Assembly: GCA_017893485.1 (NCBI GenBank) | Contig: CM030363.1 | Location: 110,479,073 to 110,543,072 of the forward strand | From: Hemerocallis citrina | Lineage: Eukaryota; Streptophyta; Magnoliopsida; Asparagales; Asphodelaceae | Length of the DNA: 64,000 nucleotides | Reading direction: 5' to 3' | Shown here: one piece after another, positions 35,401 through 45,010 of the stretch | Layout of the letters: every line of letters starts with the position of its first letter | Numbering within the stretch: position 1 is the first letter of the stretch | Made by a program: the position numbers and the translations under genes | The notes under the pieces: model-generated | What the model saw: the letters and a program-made list of their open reading frames with translations, nothing else | Told to the model about the DNA's origin: nothing | The model's database searches: none

Positions 35401-37026
35401 TAATATGTAGCTAGTTGGCTCGCATGTAAGTTGTTTTGCTGTATGTAGCTTATTAGCTAGTACGTAGTTGTTGTGCTTATCTAGGTTGGTATCATTGCCT
35501 TAGGAGCCATCGACCATCAAGATGTGTATTTATTTTACTCCTCGTGGACTGTGGACGAGTCACCCCTCTTGCACCGTCAGATCTTAACCGGTGTAGGTTG
35601 ATCGCTGGCCGGGAGTGTACACGGAATTCAGGTTCAGGGTAATAGCATGCGAATACGTTCGTCTTGCTGTGATCTTTGATCGATAGGCTATGAACAGGAT
35701 CCTTAGGGTATCTAGTAAGTCTAGGTTGAGCACCTAGTAAAGTTATCTTGCAAAGTCTAACTTAAGACCTAGCATGTTGTGTTAGTACTGTTGTCACCCC
35801 TCGGATTGTTTAGGGTTAGTGACATCGTTAGGGTAGTAACTTATGGCTATTACTACTTAACCCTTATTTATTATCATTTTCGCCGAAGGAAAAAAGTTGG
35901 TATTAAGGGTGATACCTTATGATCTGACCTGTTCTATAGGCCAACACTAGGAGGTGTTATTGGTTGTACCCTTCCTGTCAGAGAGATACGGTCTGTGACT
36001 TCTCACGAGTTGGGAGCACGAGATTATCTCGTCTGTTAATTTCTGAAGTGCCATGATAAGGGCGGGAGAGATTCCTGTCGAAGCTAGGGGATGGACCCCC
36101 GGAACTCCATCATGCTCTATATCAAGAAAGGCAAACAAGCCATAGACTACGGTCTATCTACTAGGGGGCCACAGGGGATGCTTCGAGCTAACCTGTGCTG
36201 CGAATACCCTGCGTTCGTCAGATTCTTGAGTGAGGTCTGGTATGCCGGGCAATAGTGGCAAACGGGGACACCACTATATGACTGAGAATGGAGGGATTAG
36301 ACCGTTTCAGGGCAACCTCATCAGTCACGCTGTATCTTCAGAAACAGGTTGAGTACATGAGTAGAATTCATGGTGCGGGTTCAAATCCTTATATACGAAG
36401 AAATGGGTTGTTATGGGTGTATGTAGATATGGGCTGCATACTGTTCCGGAGACTTGCTTGCATTAGAATAAGAGCATCATTGCTTTAGTTAATCCTGCAT
36501 TAGATTCTAAGACATAGCATACACTGACACATCAATTATATATACACGTTTCTCTTTTCATCAATCTGTTTGTTTAAAGTTGAGAATCGCTGCTAGTCAT
36601 AAGCCTTAAAGAATCGGTATATGTACTGACGTCCCCACTCCAAAAGGTACTAGATTGCAAAATTACAGATACAAGATTCAGGAGGACTCAAGGAAAGAGA
36701 AGCAAAGTGTTGATTCTTATTTTCAATTGTAACATCTATTGTAATTTATTTATATTTAGAAGCATCCAAGTGAAGTACCAAGTGTTGTACATTATTCATT
36801 GTACTCTGATGTAATTTTTATTGAAAGTTGTAACACTTAGGCTTGTATGGCATTATTGTAACACTGATGTAATATATTGCAGTTTTAAAATATTCGGACT
36901 TGTAATACATTTGTGTTGAATAAAAAGTTTTAAATTTTTCTGTTTTTCTGTGTATTGTGGATAATTGAAGAAAAAGCTTCTGGCTTATGTCACGGTTTTC
37001 CAATGTATGGAAATCGGGGCATTACA
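32439..37026 (+). mobile_element. Solo LTR of a Tekay-like retrotransposon (4,588 bp)
   Basis: It starts TGTAATATCCCG and ends ATCGGGGCATTACA. Flanks are CGGGG (32434-32438) and TGGGG (37027-37031), a 5-base duplication with one C/T change. It is similar to 4076-9427, mainly over its right 1.6 kb (ACCGGTGTAGGTTGATCG, GAAGTGCCATGATAAGG). It holds an eight-unit minisatellite and a poly-A signal near 36919. No coding domains. Confidence 0.88.
33735..35150 (+). repeat. Minisatellite of about 8 units inside the solo LTR
   Basis: Units of about 170-190 bases share GGATTTTGAGTTCC, GGAATCTGAGAAAGTGGTCA, ACTAGAGAGTTGTAGTAGAT, TTTCCAAAATG and AGATTCCGATAAG. Units 1-5 and 6-8 form two subgroups. It replaces the different repeat type seen at the same place in the related LTR at 4076-9427. 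Confidence 0.85.
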
Positions 37027-37351
37027 TGGGGAGCTATGAAGAAGATTCTTTGTAGGACCCTTGGGAAGAACCATTTAAGTGCGAGTTTAAGGAGCAGCTC
37101 TAGGCATGAGTTAAGCTCCGAACTCACTTGTGGAAGAAGAAGGATGCTTGGGAGGCGAGAGCGTGAAGATTTTCAAGCTCTGGGGGAGAGCCGTTTGAGA
37201 GGCATGTTTAGAGAGGTCCGCTAGACAAGTTGGTCTCCAAAATTATTGTTGGAGAAGAGGGCCACTCAGGAGGTGAACAGGAAGAAGAGCAGGGGCTCTA
37301 GGAGAAAGTCGTTCGGGATGAGAGTATGGGGAGCAACTCTAGGGGTGAGTT
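37027..37351 (-). repeat. Host Tat element, sub-terminal tandem repeats (left part)
   Basis: Diverged units contain GAGCAACTCTAGGGGTGAG, GGCGAG and GAGAGCCGTTTG, the same family as 51915-52450. The last unit stops at GTGAGTT and its continuation GAGCTCTGAAC is found at 51919, which shows that the intervening 14.6 kb is an insertion. Confidence 0.8.
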
Positions 37352-37420
37352 TGTAAGATCCCGCAAAATGGTGCATATCTATTTTGTATATTAATCCGTG
37401 CATATTTGAGAGTCGCACGT
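37352..37420 (+). mobile_element. Left terminus of the 37352-51914 insertion (Tekay-like LTR end)
   Basis: It starts TGTAAGATCCCGC, close to the TGTAATATCCCG ends of the solo LTRs. The five bases before it (GAGTT) pair with AAGTT after 51914 as a target duplication. The Athila LTR start TGATGAGTG follows at 37421, so I infer Athila inserted about 70 bases inside this LTR. Confidence 0.45.
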
Positions 37421-38586
37421 TGATGAGTGTAATTTTTATATATATTTTTTTTACTTTTTTATACATTAAAATTGCGAGTTCTCATTTATTTATGTAAAAT
37501 TTATCTTCTTTCCACTTATTTTATTTATTTATTTGATTTTGAAGGAATGAGATGGATAAGTGCAAAAGGTGAACGTTTTGGTGAAATCAAGGAAGAAAAC
37601 AAGGATAAAGATATCAAAATTTTAAATTGATTTTATGTGAAGATTTCTGGAAAATTCGAGCACTCAAATGCGTGTTTCTACAAATTGTCTCTTTAAAGAA
37701 CAAATAAAAAATATTATGGACAACTAGGGGGTGGATTGAAACTTTTTAATAAGAAATTAAGAAGGAAGTAAATAGCCTAGGTTGAAAGTTGTGTGGATTT
37801 AATGTAGGGTTAGTTAATTGATTAGTTTAAAATTTGATAGATTAATTTTAATCTCTATATTTTATTTAATTAATTAATTACCTAATCCTAATTAAACTAA
37901 CCTAACCCTACTGTTCACCTTCCCCTATGTAAAGGGGTGGCCGAGTTTTGAAAAAAAGGAGAAATAGATTGGAGACTAAAGGAATTGGAGATGACTCATC
38001 ACATCATTGGAGAACGAGTCATAGCTTTTGTCAAGATCATCTAGAGTTCTTTATTCTCTTCTATTTTTTATTATACAATCTAAAACATATTTGCTAGTTG
38101 CACAATCATCATGAACTAAATTTATTTTTCTAGGGTATCGATGTAGCCTAGTTTTGAAACCAGAATTCTAATTTCATGTTATTTGATTCGTCTATTTTTT
38201 CATGGTTGTGTGTTTAATTTTTGTTCTTAATCTATACAATTTTTGGCCAACTATTGTTTGATTTATTGAATTATGGAGAGATCAAGAAGTAATTTGTGAT
38301 TTAGAATTATAGAATTAAACACCACTGATTGAGTGAAATAGATGTGAATTACCGCAATTAATGTTACAGTAAAGAAATCCATAAAACTTCATGAATCTTC
38401 AATTAATTAAATGTGTTAGTTGGAGATTTGTTTGGTGTTGTTCGAGAGAAAACATTGAATAAATAGGGGATTTTGGTCTATAACTTGGAAAAGTAGAATT
38501 TTTAACTATATGGAATTATAAATTGTGTGTGATTAACTAGGTGAAAGCAAAAGCCCTAGAACTAGCTTTGCTATTAACAAACAACA
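37421..38586 (+). mobile_element. Athila-type 5' LTR, first segment
   Basis: TGATGAGTGTAATTTT is the kind of start seen in many plant Athila LTRs, and the AT-rich body has no coding frames. The LTR is cut at 38586 by a minus-strand Tat element, resumes at 44021, is cut again by a solo LTR, and ends CATCA at 48022, just before a decayed tRNA-Asp primer site. Bases 38582-38586 (CAACA) are the left duplication of the Tat insertion. Confidence 0.6.
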
Positions 38587-39212
38587 TGTTGCTGCTAATT
38601 TCTGTGTGGGAGAAAACAGATGATATGAGTTCTTTTAAAAATAATAAAAAGCTGACCTTTTGACTTTCGCCGATATTGACTATTTCCATTTGTTGACTGT
38701 TGAATCCGACTTATTTACATCGTTGGATATGATCTTGATGGTGACGATCACTCTGATTGACCTGCAAAAGTCTAAAACACTGGGGTTGACCCAGGAGACA
38801 GACCTTCCGATGCTCAAGTAAGAACTCAAGAATAGAAAGAAAGTTTTTAGAGGCAGAATACTAATTACCTTGTTCTTTTGGAGGTAAAATGGGGTATTTA
38901 TAGTCGCCTTGGGGTTAGTTTCAACATAATGATTTATCTATACTTCTCGGTATATTTGGATTGAATCAGTTATCTCTTCTTCATGAAGAGATATGAGTAG
39001 TTGAGGGGATTTAAGTTTTAAACTCTCCCCTAGATAAGAAATATGGTTTTTGAACCGTCTCTTACAGATAATCATGAGTTTAAATTATTTTTAAATGATC
39101 TGGACTCATTTTTTTGGGGCTGTTATGACAACCCAGTGAGACAGATCTGTTTTTTAGGATTGTTGGGCTTGAAAGAGGCCCAATTTCCATTCATGAGCCA
39201 TTCATGGACTCG
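38587..39212 (-). mobile_element. Nested Tat element, 3' LTR (5' end missing)
   Basis: Aligns with 43307-43910 of the partner LTR. The match stops at CCATTCATG..., after which GC-rich internal sequence begins. The two LTRs differ at many sites, so the insertion is not recent. Confidence 0.75.
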
Positions 39213-39359
39213 TTCGGTTTTGCTGTTGCTCGGCACGCGATGCGATCGTTCGGCGCATCGACACGTGGCGGTTAACGATGACCGTTGACCTTTTTTTTGC
39301 CACATCTCAGCCGTCGATCAAGGTCTGGCGAGGATCAGGAGGAGAGAATTTTCTTCTCA

Positions 39360-39630
39360 TTTTTCGTTCGGTTCTATTGTTGCTCGGCGTGTGTTGGTGA
39401 TCGATGAAGTCATTCGTTGGCGAACGATGCTGGTGAACGATTGGGCGAGCACTGCTGGCGAACGATGGCGCGAGTGCTGGCAAACACTGCTGGCGAACGA
39501 TGGCTGAGCATTGATGAACGCTGCTGTCGAACGATGGAGCGAGCACTGCTGGCGAACGATGGGACGAGCGCTGGCAAACAATGACGACGAACGATGGGTA
39601 AGTGTTGGCGAACGATGATGAGGCGACGCG
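39360..39630. repeat. Short tandem repeat GCTGGCGAACGATGG in the nested Tat element
   Basis: About eight degenerate copies of GCTGGCGAACGATGGGGCGA-like units, alternating with GAGCACT or GAGTGCT. These repeats create the FASSARPIVRQQ-like pattern in a long minus-strand open frame. Confidence 0.75.
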
Positions 39631-40199
39631 TGGCATTTGACCGTTGACTATTGACTTGTCGACACCATTTTGGCATCTTTTTGTTCGGTTTCTTGTTTGC
39701 TCGGTTCTGACCTCCCAACATTGGAGTTGCTTCGGTGAGTTGCATTGTAACTAGATTTTCCGGTTCTACAAAGATCCGATTGGAGCATGTAACCCTTTTT
39801 TCGAAGCTAACCCGAGGATCTACAATTTCTCTATAAAAGTCGGCTGAAGAATCATCCTTCTTCAGGCTCAAAATAGGCCCGTAATATCTTTGCCTCGATG
39901 AAGTTGAGAAGAGCTTTATATCACTCTCGGGAAGATCTATTCTTGTAGGCAAATTTGGGAGCGTCTCTAGACGAGTTAGGCTTCGAACTCGCTGTTGGTG
40001 AAGAAGGGGGTCGCTCGGGAAGCGAGCGCGATGAAGAGTATCACCGGGCTCTAGGAGAGAGCCGTTTGGGAGGTGAGTTTTGAAGAGGATTGTATTTCTT
40101 GTACTCTTGTTGTGACCAGTTGTGGTAGTGTTCGAAGGGTGAGGCATGTTGATAAGGCGACCGTATGGACCATGAGTATGGACTCCGAACAGGTTGACA

Positions 40200-40960
40200 C
40201 GAGTTTTGGAAGCACTCGAATGGTGAGTCATGCCCGGACACTTGCTCGGGGGTAAGTGGCTAGAGTGGTTCTATGAACCATTAATAGACTCCTTACTTGT
40301 CGAGGATTGTTTCAAGAGCACTCGCATGACGAACCGTTCCCCGCACATTAGCTTAGGGATAAGTGGCTAGAGTGGCTCTATGAACCATGAATTGACTTCG
40401 AACAGGGTGACGACTAGTTTTAGGAGCACTCGAATGGCAAGCCGAACCCTGCACACTTGCTCAGGAGCATGCGGCTAGAGCGGCTCTATGAACCATGAGT
40501 GGACTCTGCACATGTCCGAGGTTGTTTCAGGAGCACTCGAATGGCGAGCTGAACCCTGCATATTTGCTTGGGAGCAAGTGGCTAAAGTGGCCCTATCAAC
40601 TGTGAATGTACTCTGAACAGGGTGACGATGAGTAGCACTCGAATGGCATGCCGAACCCCGTGCACTTGCTTGGGAGCATATGGCTGGAGTAGCTCTATAA
40701 ACCATGAGTAGATTCCGCCCTTGTCCGAGGTTGTTTTAGGAGCACTTGAACGGCAAGCCGAACCTCGTATACTTGCTCGGGAGCAAGTAGCTAAAGTGGC
40801 CCTATGAGCCGTGCATGAACTCCGAACAAGGTGACGATGAGTTTTTTGAGCACTCTAATGGCGAGCCGAACCCCCGCGCACTTGCTCGGGAGCACGTGGC
40901 TAGAGCAGCTCTATGAACCATGAGTGATCTTTGCACTTGTCCGTTGGAGTGCTTAGTGAA
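40200..40960. repeat. Tandem repeat array, about 7 units, nested Tat 3' region
   Basis: Units of about 100-120 bases share CACTTGCTCGGGAGCA, GTGGCTAGAGTGGCTCTATG, AACCATGAGTGGACTC and GGAGCACTCGAATGGCGAGC. Typical of the region between pol and the 3' LTR in Tat elements. Confidence 0.85.
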
Positions 40961-41387
40961 GGGATGGAGTGGCTCAGGGGTGAACCATGTGTCTAACTCA
41001 TTATTTGCATTCGATTGACATGTACGAGAATTTTGTGAAGGAAAATACTAAAAATTTATTGAAGAATAAAACTAAGTGACTGCTTTGATGCTAGCCTTTA
41101 TTACTTATTGTGACCATTATAATTGTCGGCCTTTATTACATATTTGCAGCTAACTACTTGGGGAGTGCGTTAAGTGCCCTTGTTGTACTTCATCGGGTGC
41201 TCGGTGTTTCGAACGAAGAAATTTTGGTTCTCCCTGATGCATGTGACGAGTTGCTCCTTAACTTGATGTGGGAGTACCATGTTCACCCGAAGACACTTGG
41301 CTTGATCCTCTTGGGAGAAGGTGATTTCTGCTAGTTCTTCTAAGGTTTAGAGCTTGCTTGTCCCTCTCTTTGGGGAGCTCCATAGTG
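40961..41387. other. Unassigned internal stretch of the nested Tat element
   Basis: It lies between the repeat array and the protease remnant, where most of pol should be. I see no pol motif; the reverse transcriptase, RNase H and integrase have been deleted. Confidence 0.4.
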
Positions 41388-41798
41388 TCAAGGGGGAGGA
41401 CCGAGCCCCCCATTGTGGCGGTGTAACATGTCTGAGCAGATTCTTGGCTTCCATTGGCTTCCCCCACCCCTGTTAATTGTAGGGAACTTCATCTTCATGT
41501 GGTAGGACGAGGCAACAACATGAAGGGCTGCTAACCCCGGACAACCAAAGACTGCATTGTAGGTGGACTTCATGTCGACAAACACGAAATTGAGTGCTTC
41601 TGTGAGGGTGGTTGGAGCTGTCCCTACAGTTACGTCAAGGGTGACTATTCCCTCGATTAGAACTGGGGCTCTGGAGAATCCATGGAGAGTGTTCCTGGCG
41701 GGCTTAAGGCAGTCTCGCTTGAGCTTGAAGCCCTCGAAATACAACCAGAAAAATAGCATCCTGGCGGGCTTAAGGCGGTCGACGCTAGCATGTGGCAT
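41388..41798 (-). pseudogene. Tat protease-region remnant
   Basis: The reading includes FKLKRDCLKPARNTLHGF, APVLIEGIVTLDVTVGTAP, FVFVDMKSTYNAVFGCPGLA and VVASSYHMKMKFPT. It matches the region after the catalytic D-N-G-S-S in Tat polyproteins, where 'YNAILGRP' and 'HLxMKFPT' are common. The catalytic segment itself is missing, with a join near 41798 to the end of gag. Confidence 0.75.
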
Positions 41799-43236
41799 CC
41801 TTCTGGAACTTATTGAGTTCGTCTTCGTTGGTGCCCTTCCATTTGTTCCCAGATGAGGTCACCTTCTGTTCTTGAAGTCGAATAGCATCCTCCACTCGGA
41901 TGTACTTCTCGAATTTTTGGAGGAGGTCGGAGAAGTCCCAGGGAGATCTTTTGACAAGGGAGGCTTTGAGGTAATCATGATTTACATTGTGCAAGAAGGC
42001 AGCCACTACTATGACTGAGCTGAGTAAGGGGATGGACCGAGACTCGGCTGGGAAGTGCCGAACATAATTCTTGAGGGACTCCCCGTCTCTTTGCTTCAAG
42101 TCAAGTAGGGAGGCACTTGTCTTCTCTGTCTTGCGACTGTTGATGAAGTGCGTGAAGAAGAGCTCCTTAAGTTGATCGAATTAGAAGATGGACCTTGGAG
42201 ATAGTCGAAAGAACCACACCTGTGTGGATCCCTCCAGGGTTGCTGGGGAAGTCTTACATAGGAAGGAGTCGGCTGCTTGGTGGATCATCATGAGGGTTTT
42301 AAAACTCAAAATGTGGTCTGTCGGATCGGTTTCCCCTTTGTATGACTTGAAGGTTGGGATCTTGAAGTTAACAGGGACATAAGCCTCAATAATCTTCTTG
42401 GAGAATGGCGGTCTGACAGGACAGTATCTTCTTTCATGTTTTTCTTCTTCATGCTTCAGCAGTGCTAGGCGATCTTCCATCTTTTGGAGGTGTTGAAGGA
42501 CAACGTCCTCTGGTTGATCGGATCTGGTGGACCCATGAGACTCTTCGCGTTGTGAAGGAGTAGAGCGGTGAGGACTGGTTCGTCGGATCTTAGGAGAAAT
42601 TATGTCAAGGGCCTGAAGAATTTCATCTTGAAACTCTCGGAATTGTGCTCTGGTGACAGGTACTTCTTCCTCCCTCCCTCTTCTAGAGGTTGTTTTGCTG
42701 GTTGAAGTTGGATGCCTCCTCTCTTGGGGAGGAGTTCTTCTGTGGTCCCTTGGGGACAGTGGCTTCTTCGCTCCCTAGGAGAGGGGGATCTTCTTTGCCT
42801 TCTGGGAGAGGGAGCTTTTTTGCGCCCCCTTGGAGAGGGAGCTCTTCTGGAATATGGCCTCCGAGGAGAGGGACCCCTTGCGCCTACCTGATGTGACGAA
42901 TGTAGCCTGCTGAATGGCCCTTAAGTTCAGACTCCTGCTGTCTGGAGTTTGTGAGATGGCAGAGATCTTGTTGAGGTTGAGGTGCCTCGGAAGGCACAAT
43001 GGAGGGTGTAGAGGTGTAGACCGACCCTCTGTCTCTCCACTGTGTTGTGCAGGGGGTTGATTTCTTCGGGAGCCCCGTGGTGGAAGCTCTTTGGAAGGGG
43101 GTTGAGTAGGCTGTTCTTGATAAAGAGATTGATCCAGTTGAAGGGTAGGAAGGACGTCCTCATGGGGAGGAGGTGGAGGAAAAGGGTTAGCTCGTCGGCT
43201 TAAGGCAGCCGCCTTCCTTTTTCCCTTTGGAGGCAT
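41785..43236 (-). pseudogene. Tat gag (nested element)
   Basis: The start MPPKGKRKAAALSRRANPFP is 51 bases below the primer site. A proline- and arginine-rich N-terminus is followed by IPTFKSYKGETDPTDHILSF, LMMIHQAADSFLCKTSPATL, WFFRLSPRSIF, LFFTHFINSRKTEKTSASL and KNYVRHFPAESRSIP, which is the retrotransposon gag domain order in Tat elements. Frame breaks and a stop after SIF mark it as non-functional. Confidence 0.85.
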
Positions 43237-43287
43237 GGCTGAAAACTGTTTTTATTGGAAAAGTTTGATCAGATTGCTTTTAAATTT

Positions 43288-43303
43288 CTCATAGACGGCG
43301 CCA
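43288..43303 (-). other. Primer-binding site of the nested Tat element
   Basis: The minus strand reads TGGCGCCGTCTATGAG three bases after the 5' LTR end. TGGCGCCGTCTGTGGG-like sites are usual in Tat elements, so the site is largely intact. Confidence 0.75.
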
Positions 43304-43306
43304 GTC

Positions 43307-44015
43307 TGTTGCTGCTAATTTCTTTGTGTGAGCAAACAAATGATATGATTTCTTTTAAAAACAATAAAAAGCTGACATTTTTGACTTTCGCCGATATTGA
43401 CTGTTTCCAACTATTGTTGACTATTGAATCTGACTCGTTTACACCGTTGGATCTGATCTTGATGGTGACGATCACTTCGACTGACATGCGAAAGTCTGAA
43501 ACATCGGGGTTGACCCCGGCGATAGACCCTGCATTGCTTAAGTCAGAACTCACGAATAGAAAGAGAGTTTTTAGAGGCAAAATATTGATTACCTTGTTCT
43601 AGTGGAGGTAGAAGGGTATTTATAGTCGCCTGGCGGGTCAGTTCCAAGATAATGATTTATCTCTACTTCCCGATTTTTTTTATTGAATCAGTTATCTCTT
43701 CTTCATGAAGAAATAAGAGTAGTTGAGGTGATTTGAGTTTTAAACTCTCCCTTAGATAAAAAGATATGGTTTTTGAACTGTCTCTTATAGATAATCATTA
43801 GTTTCAATTATTTTTGAATGGTCTGAACTCATTTGCATGGGGTTGTTATGACAACCCAGTGAGACAGATCCATTTTTGGATTATTGGGCTTGAAAGCCGC
43901 CCAATTTTCATTCATGGACCCGTTTATAGGTGAAATTATCGTTTTAACCCTGAGAGCTTTAAGATTCGTGCTCGATTTGAATCGTCCCGATTTAGTTCTA
44001 TTTTTACGGATATCA
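43307..44015 (-). mobile_element. Nested Tat element, 5' LTR (709 bp)
   Basis: Plus-strand ends TGTTGCTGC and GGATATCA. A TATA box (43617-43624, minus) lies about 390 bases from the LTR start and is conserved in the partner LTR near 38891. It is used here to define the family for 30153-30467 and 55129-55795. Confidence 0.85.
43617..43624 (-). promoter_or_regulatory. TATA box in the Tat LTR
   Basis: The minus strand reads GACTATAAATACCC, within the U3/R boundary expected for this LTR. Confidence 0.6.
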
Positions 44016-44020
44016 GAACA

Positions 44021-44173
44021 AAATTTTATATTTTCATTATTCTTAATTAAATTAGATTTTCCTTTAGTTTAATTTAGTTTAGTTGCTAATTTTATTAAAA
44101 TTTTGATTTTTCAAATAGTTGTTAATTTAGTGAATTTCAGTACTCAATAAAATAATTAGTCCTTGTGGGTTTG
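44021..44173 (+). mobile_element. Athila-type 5' LTR, second segment
   Basis: AT-rich continuation after the Tat insertion, ending with AATTAGTCCTTGTGG, a word usual near the end of Athila LTRs. Bases 44169-44173 (GTTTG) are the left duplication of the next insertion. Confidence 0.55.
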
Positions 44174-44445
44174 TGTAGCACCCCGAATTCCTAACTTAGG
44201 AACTTGTAACACTCTCCATGATCTTTCTTCAAATGAGTCATAACACAACAAAAATCACAGGAAATTAAAAACTTTTATTACATCAAATTGTTATTACAAT
44301 GTCCATGATTTACAACAATTACAAATTAATTGTTACAACAAGAATGTACAATAAATTTGGACAGTAACTTTCACTTGGATGCTTTCCCCTGCAAGAGCTT
44401 TCCCATGCTTCCAAGTCGACGGTCCTGCACTGATAACTGTGGGCA

Positions 44446-44467
44446 CGTCAGTTGATTACAACTGACG
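44446..44467. promoter_or_regulatory. Conserved LTR palindrome (copy in the 44174-47952 LTR)
   Basis: CGTCAGTTG-ATTA-CAACTGACG forms a perfect 9-base-pair stem with a 4-base loop, 272 bases from the LTR's 3' end. Compared with the copy at 868 the two loop-proximal pairs have changed on both arms together. Confidence 0.6.
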
Positions 44468-44769
44468 AAATACTATATTCGGCTATCATCTCTACGCCAT
44501 AATATAGCGATTCCAACCTCAACAACCACAAACAATATTTGATGCAAAAAAAAAGGGTGATGTCAAACAAGTGTCGGTGTATGCCAAGGCCTAAACTAAT
44601 GCACACACTATGCGTACATGCTCCTAAGGTTAATGCACGCTTGGTTGAAAGATATGCATCCCATACTACACACCCCCCAACCAAACGACGTTCTTCAGTT
44701 TAATGGGACTCGATCCCCCACTATGCGTCCTACTCTTGTGCTCTCTTCTGTTTCTGATTCCAGTGATGG

Positions 44770-45010
44770 TGAGGCTGCAGGCTTATCCTGCTAGTCATTA
44801 GTGGTATCCAATCCTCATAGTTTTATCCACTATGCCCGGGACTCTAGTCGCAGGCTTACCCTGCGTGACTGGCCAGTTGCAGGCTTACCCTGCGTGACTG
44901 GTCAGTCGCAGGCCTACCCTACATGACTAAAATCATGGTCAGTCGCAGGCTTACCCTGCATGACTGTAATCAAATCAGCTTACCCGATATGTTGACTGTA
45001 ATCCAATCGG
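44770..45010. repeat. Short tandem repeat CAGTCGCAGGCTTACCCTGC
   Basis: Units of about 29-35 bases (GTCGCAGGCTTACCCTGCGT plus GACTGG) occur about five times, then two copies of AATCGGCTTACCCGATATGT. Located inside the solo LTR. Confidence 0.8.

Larger units (their letters stand above)
38587..44015 (-). mobile_element. Tat-lineage retrotransposon nested in the Athila LTR
   Basis: Both ends carry LTRs of one family starting TGTTGCTGCTAATTT on the plus strand (38587 and 43307). Flanks CAACA (38582-38586) and GAACA (44016-44020) are a near-perfect duplication. Order on the minus strand: 5' LTR 43307-44015, primer site 43288-43303, gag from 43236, protease remnant 41388-41798, tandem repeats 39360-40960, and 3' LTR 38587-39212, which lacks its first roughly 100 bases and the polypurine tract. 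Reverse transcriptase, RNase H and integrase are absent, so it is a large-deletion derivative. Same family as the host Tat element at 30153-55795. Confidence 0.85.

Noticed and set aside
36341..36390. Possible tRNA gene from the GGTTCAAATCC motif
   Set aside because: Only a B-box-like word is present; no acceptor stem, A box or cloverleaf can be drawn.
39410..40231. Longest open frame of the window (273 codons, minus strand)
   Set aside because: It lies in the non-coding 3' region of the nested Tat element. Its C-terminal half is made by the GCTGGCGAACGATGG DNA repeat, no domain is recognisable, and the matching region of the host Tat element (30485-32438) is not open.
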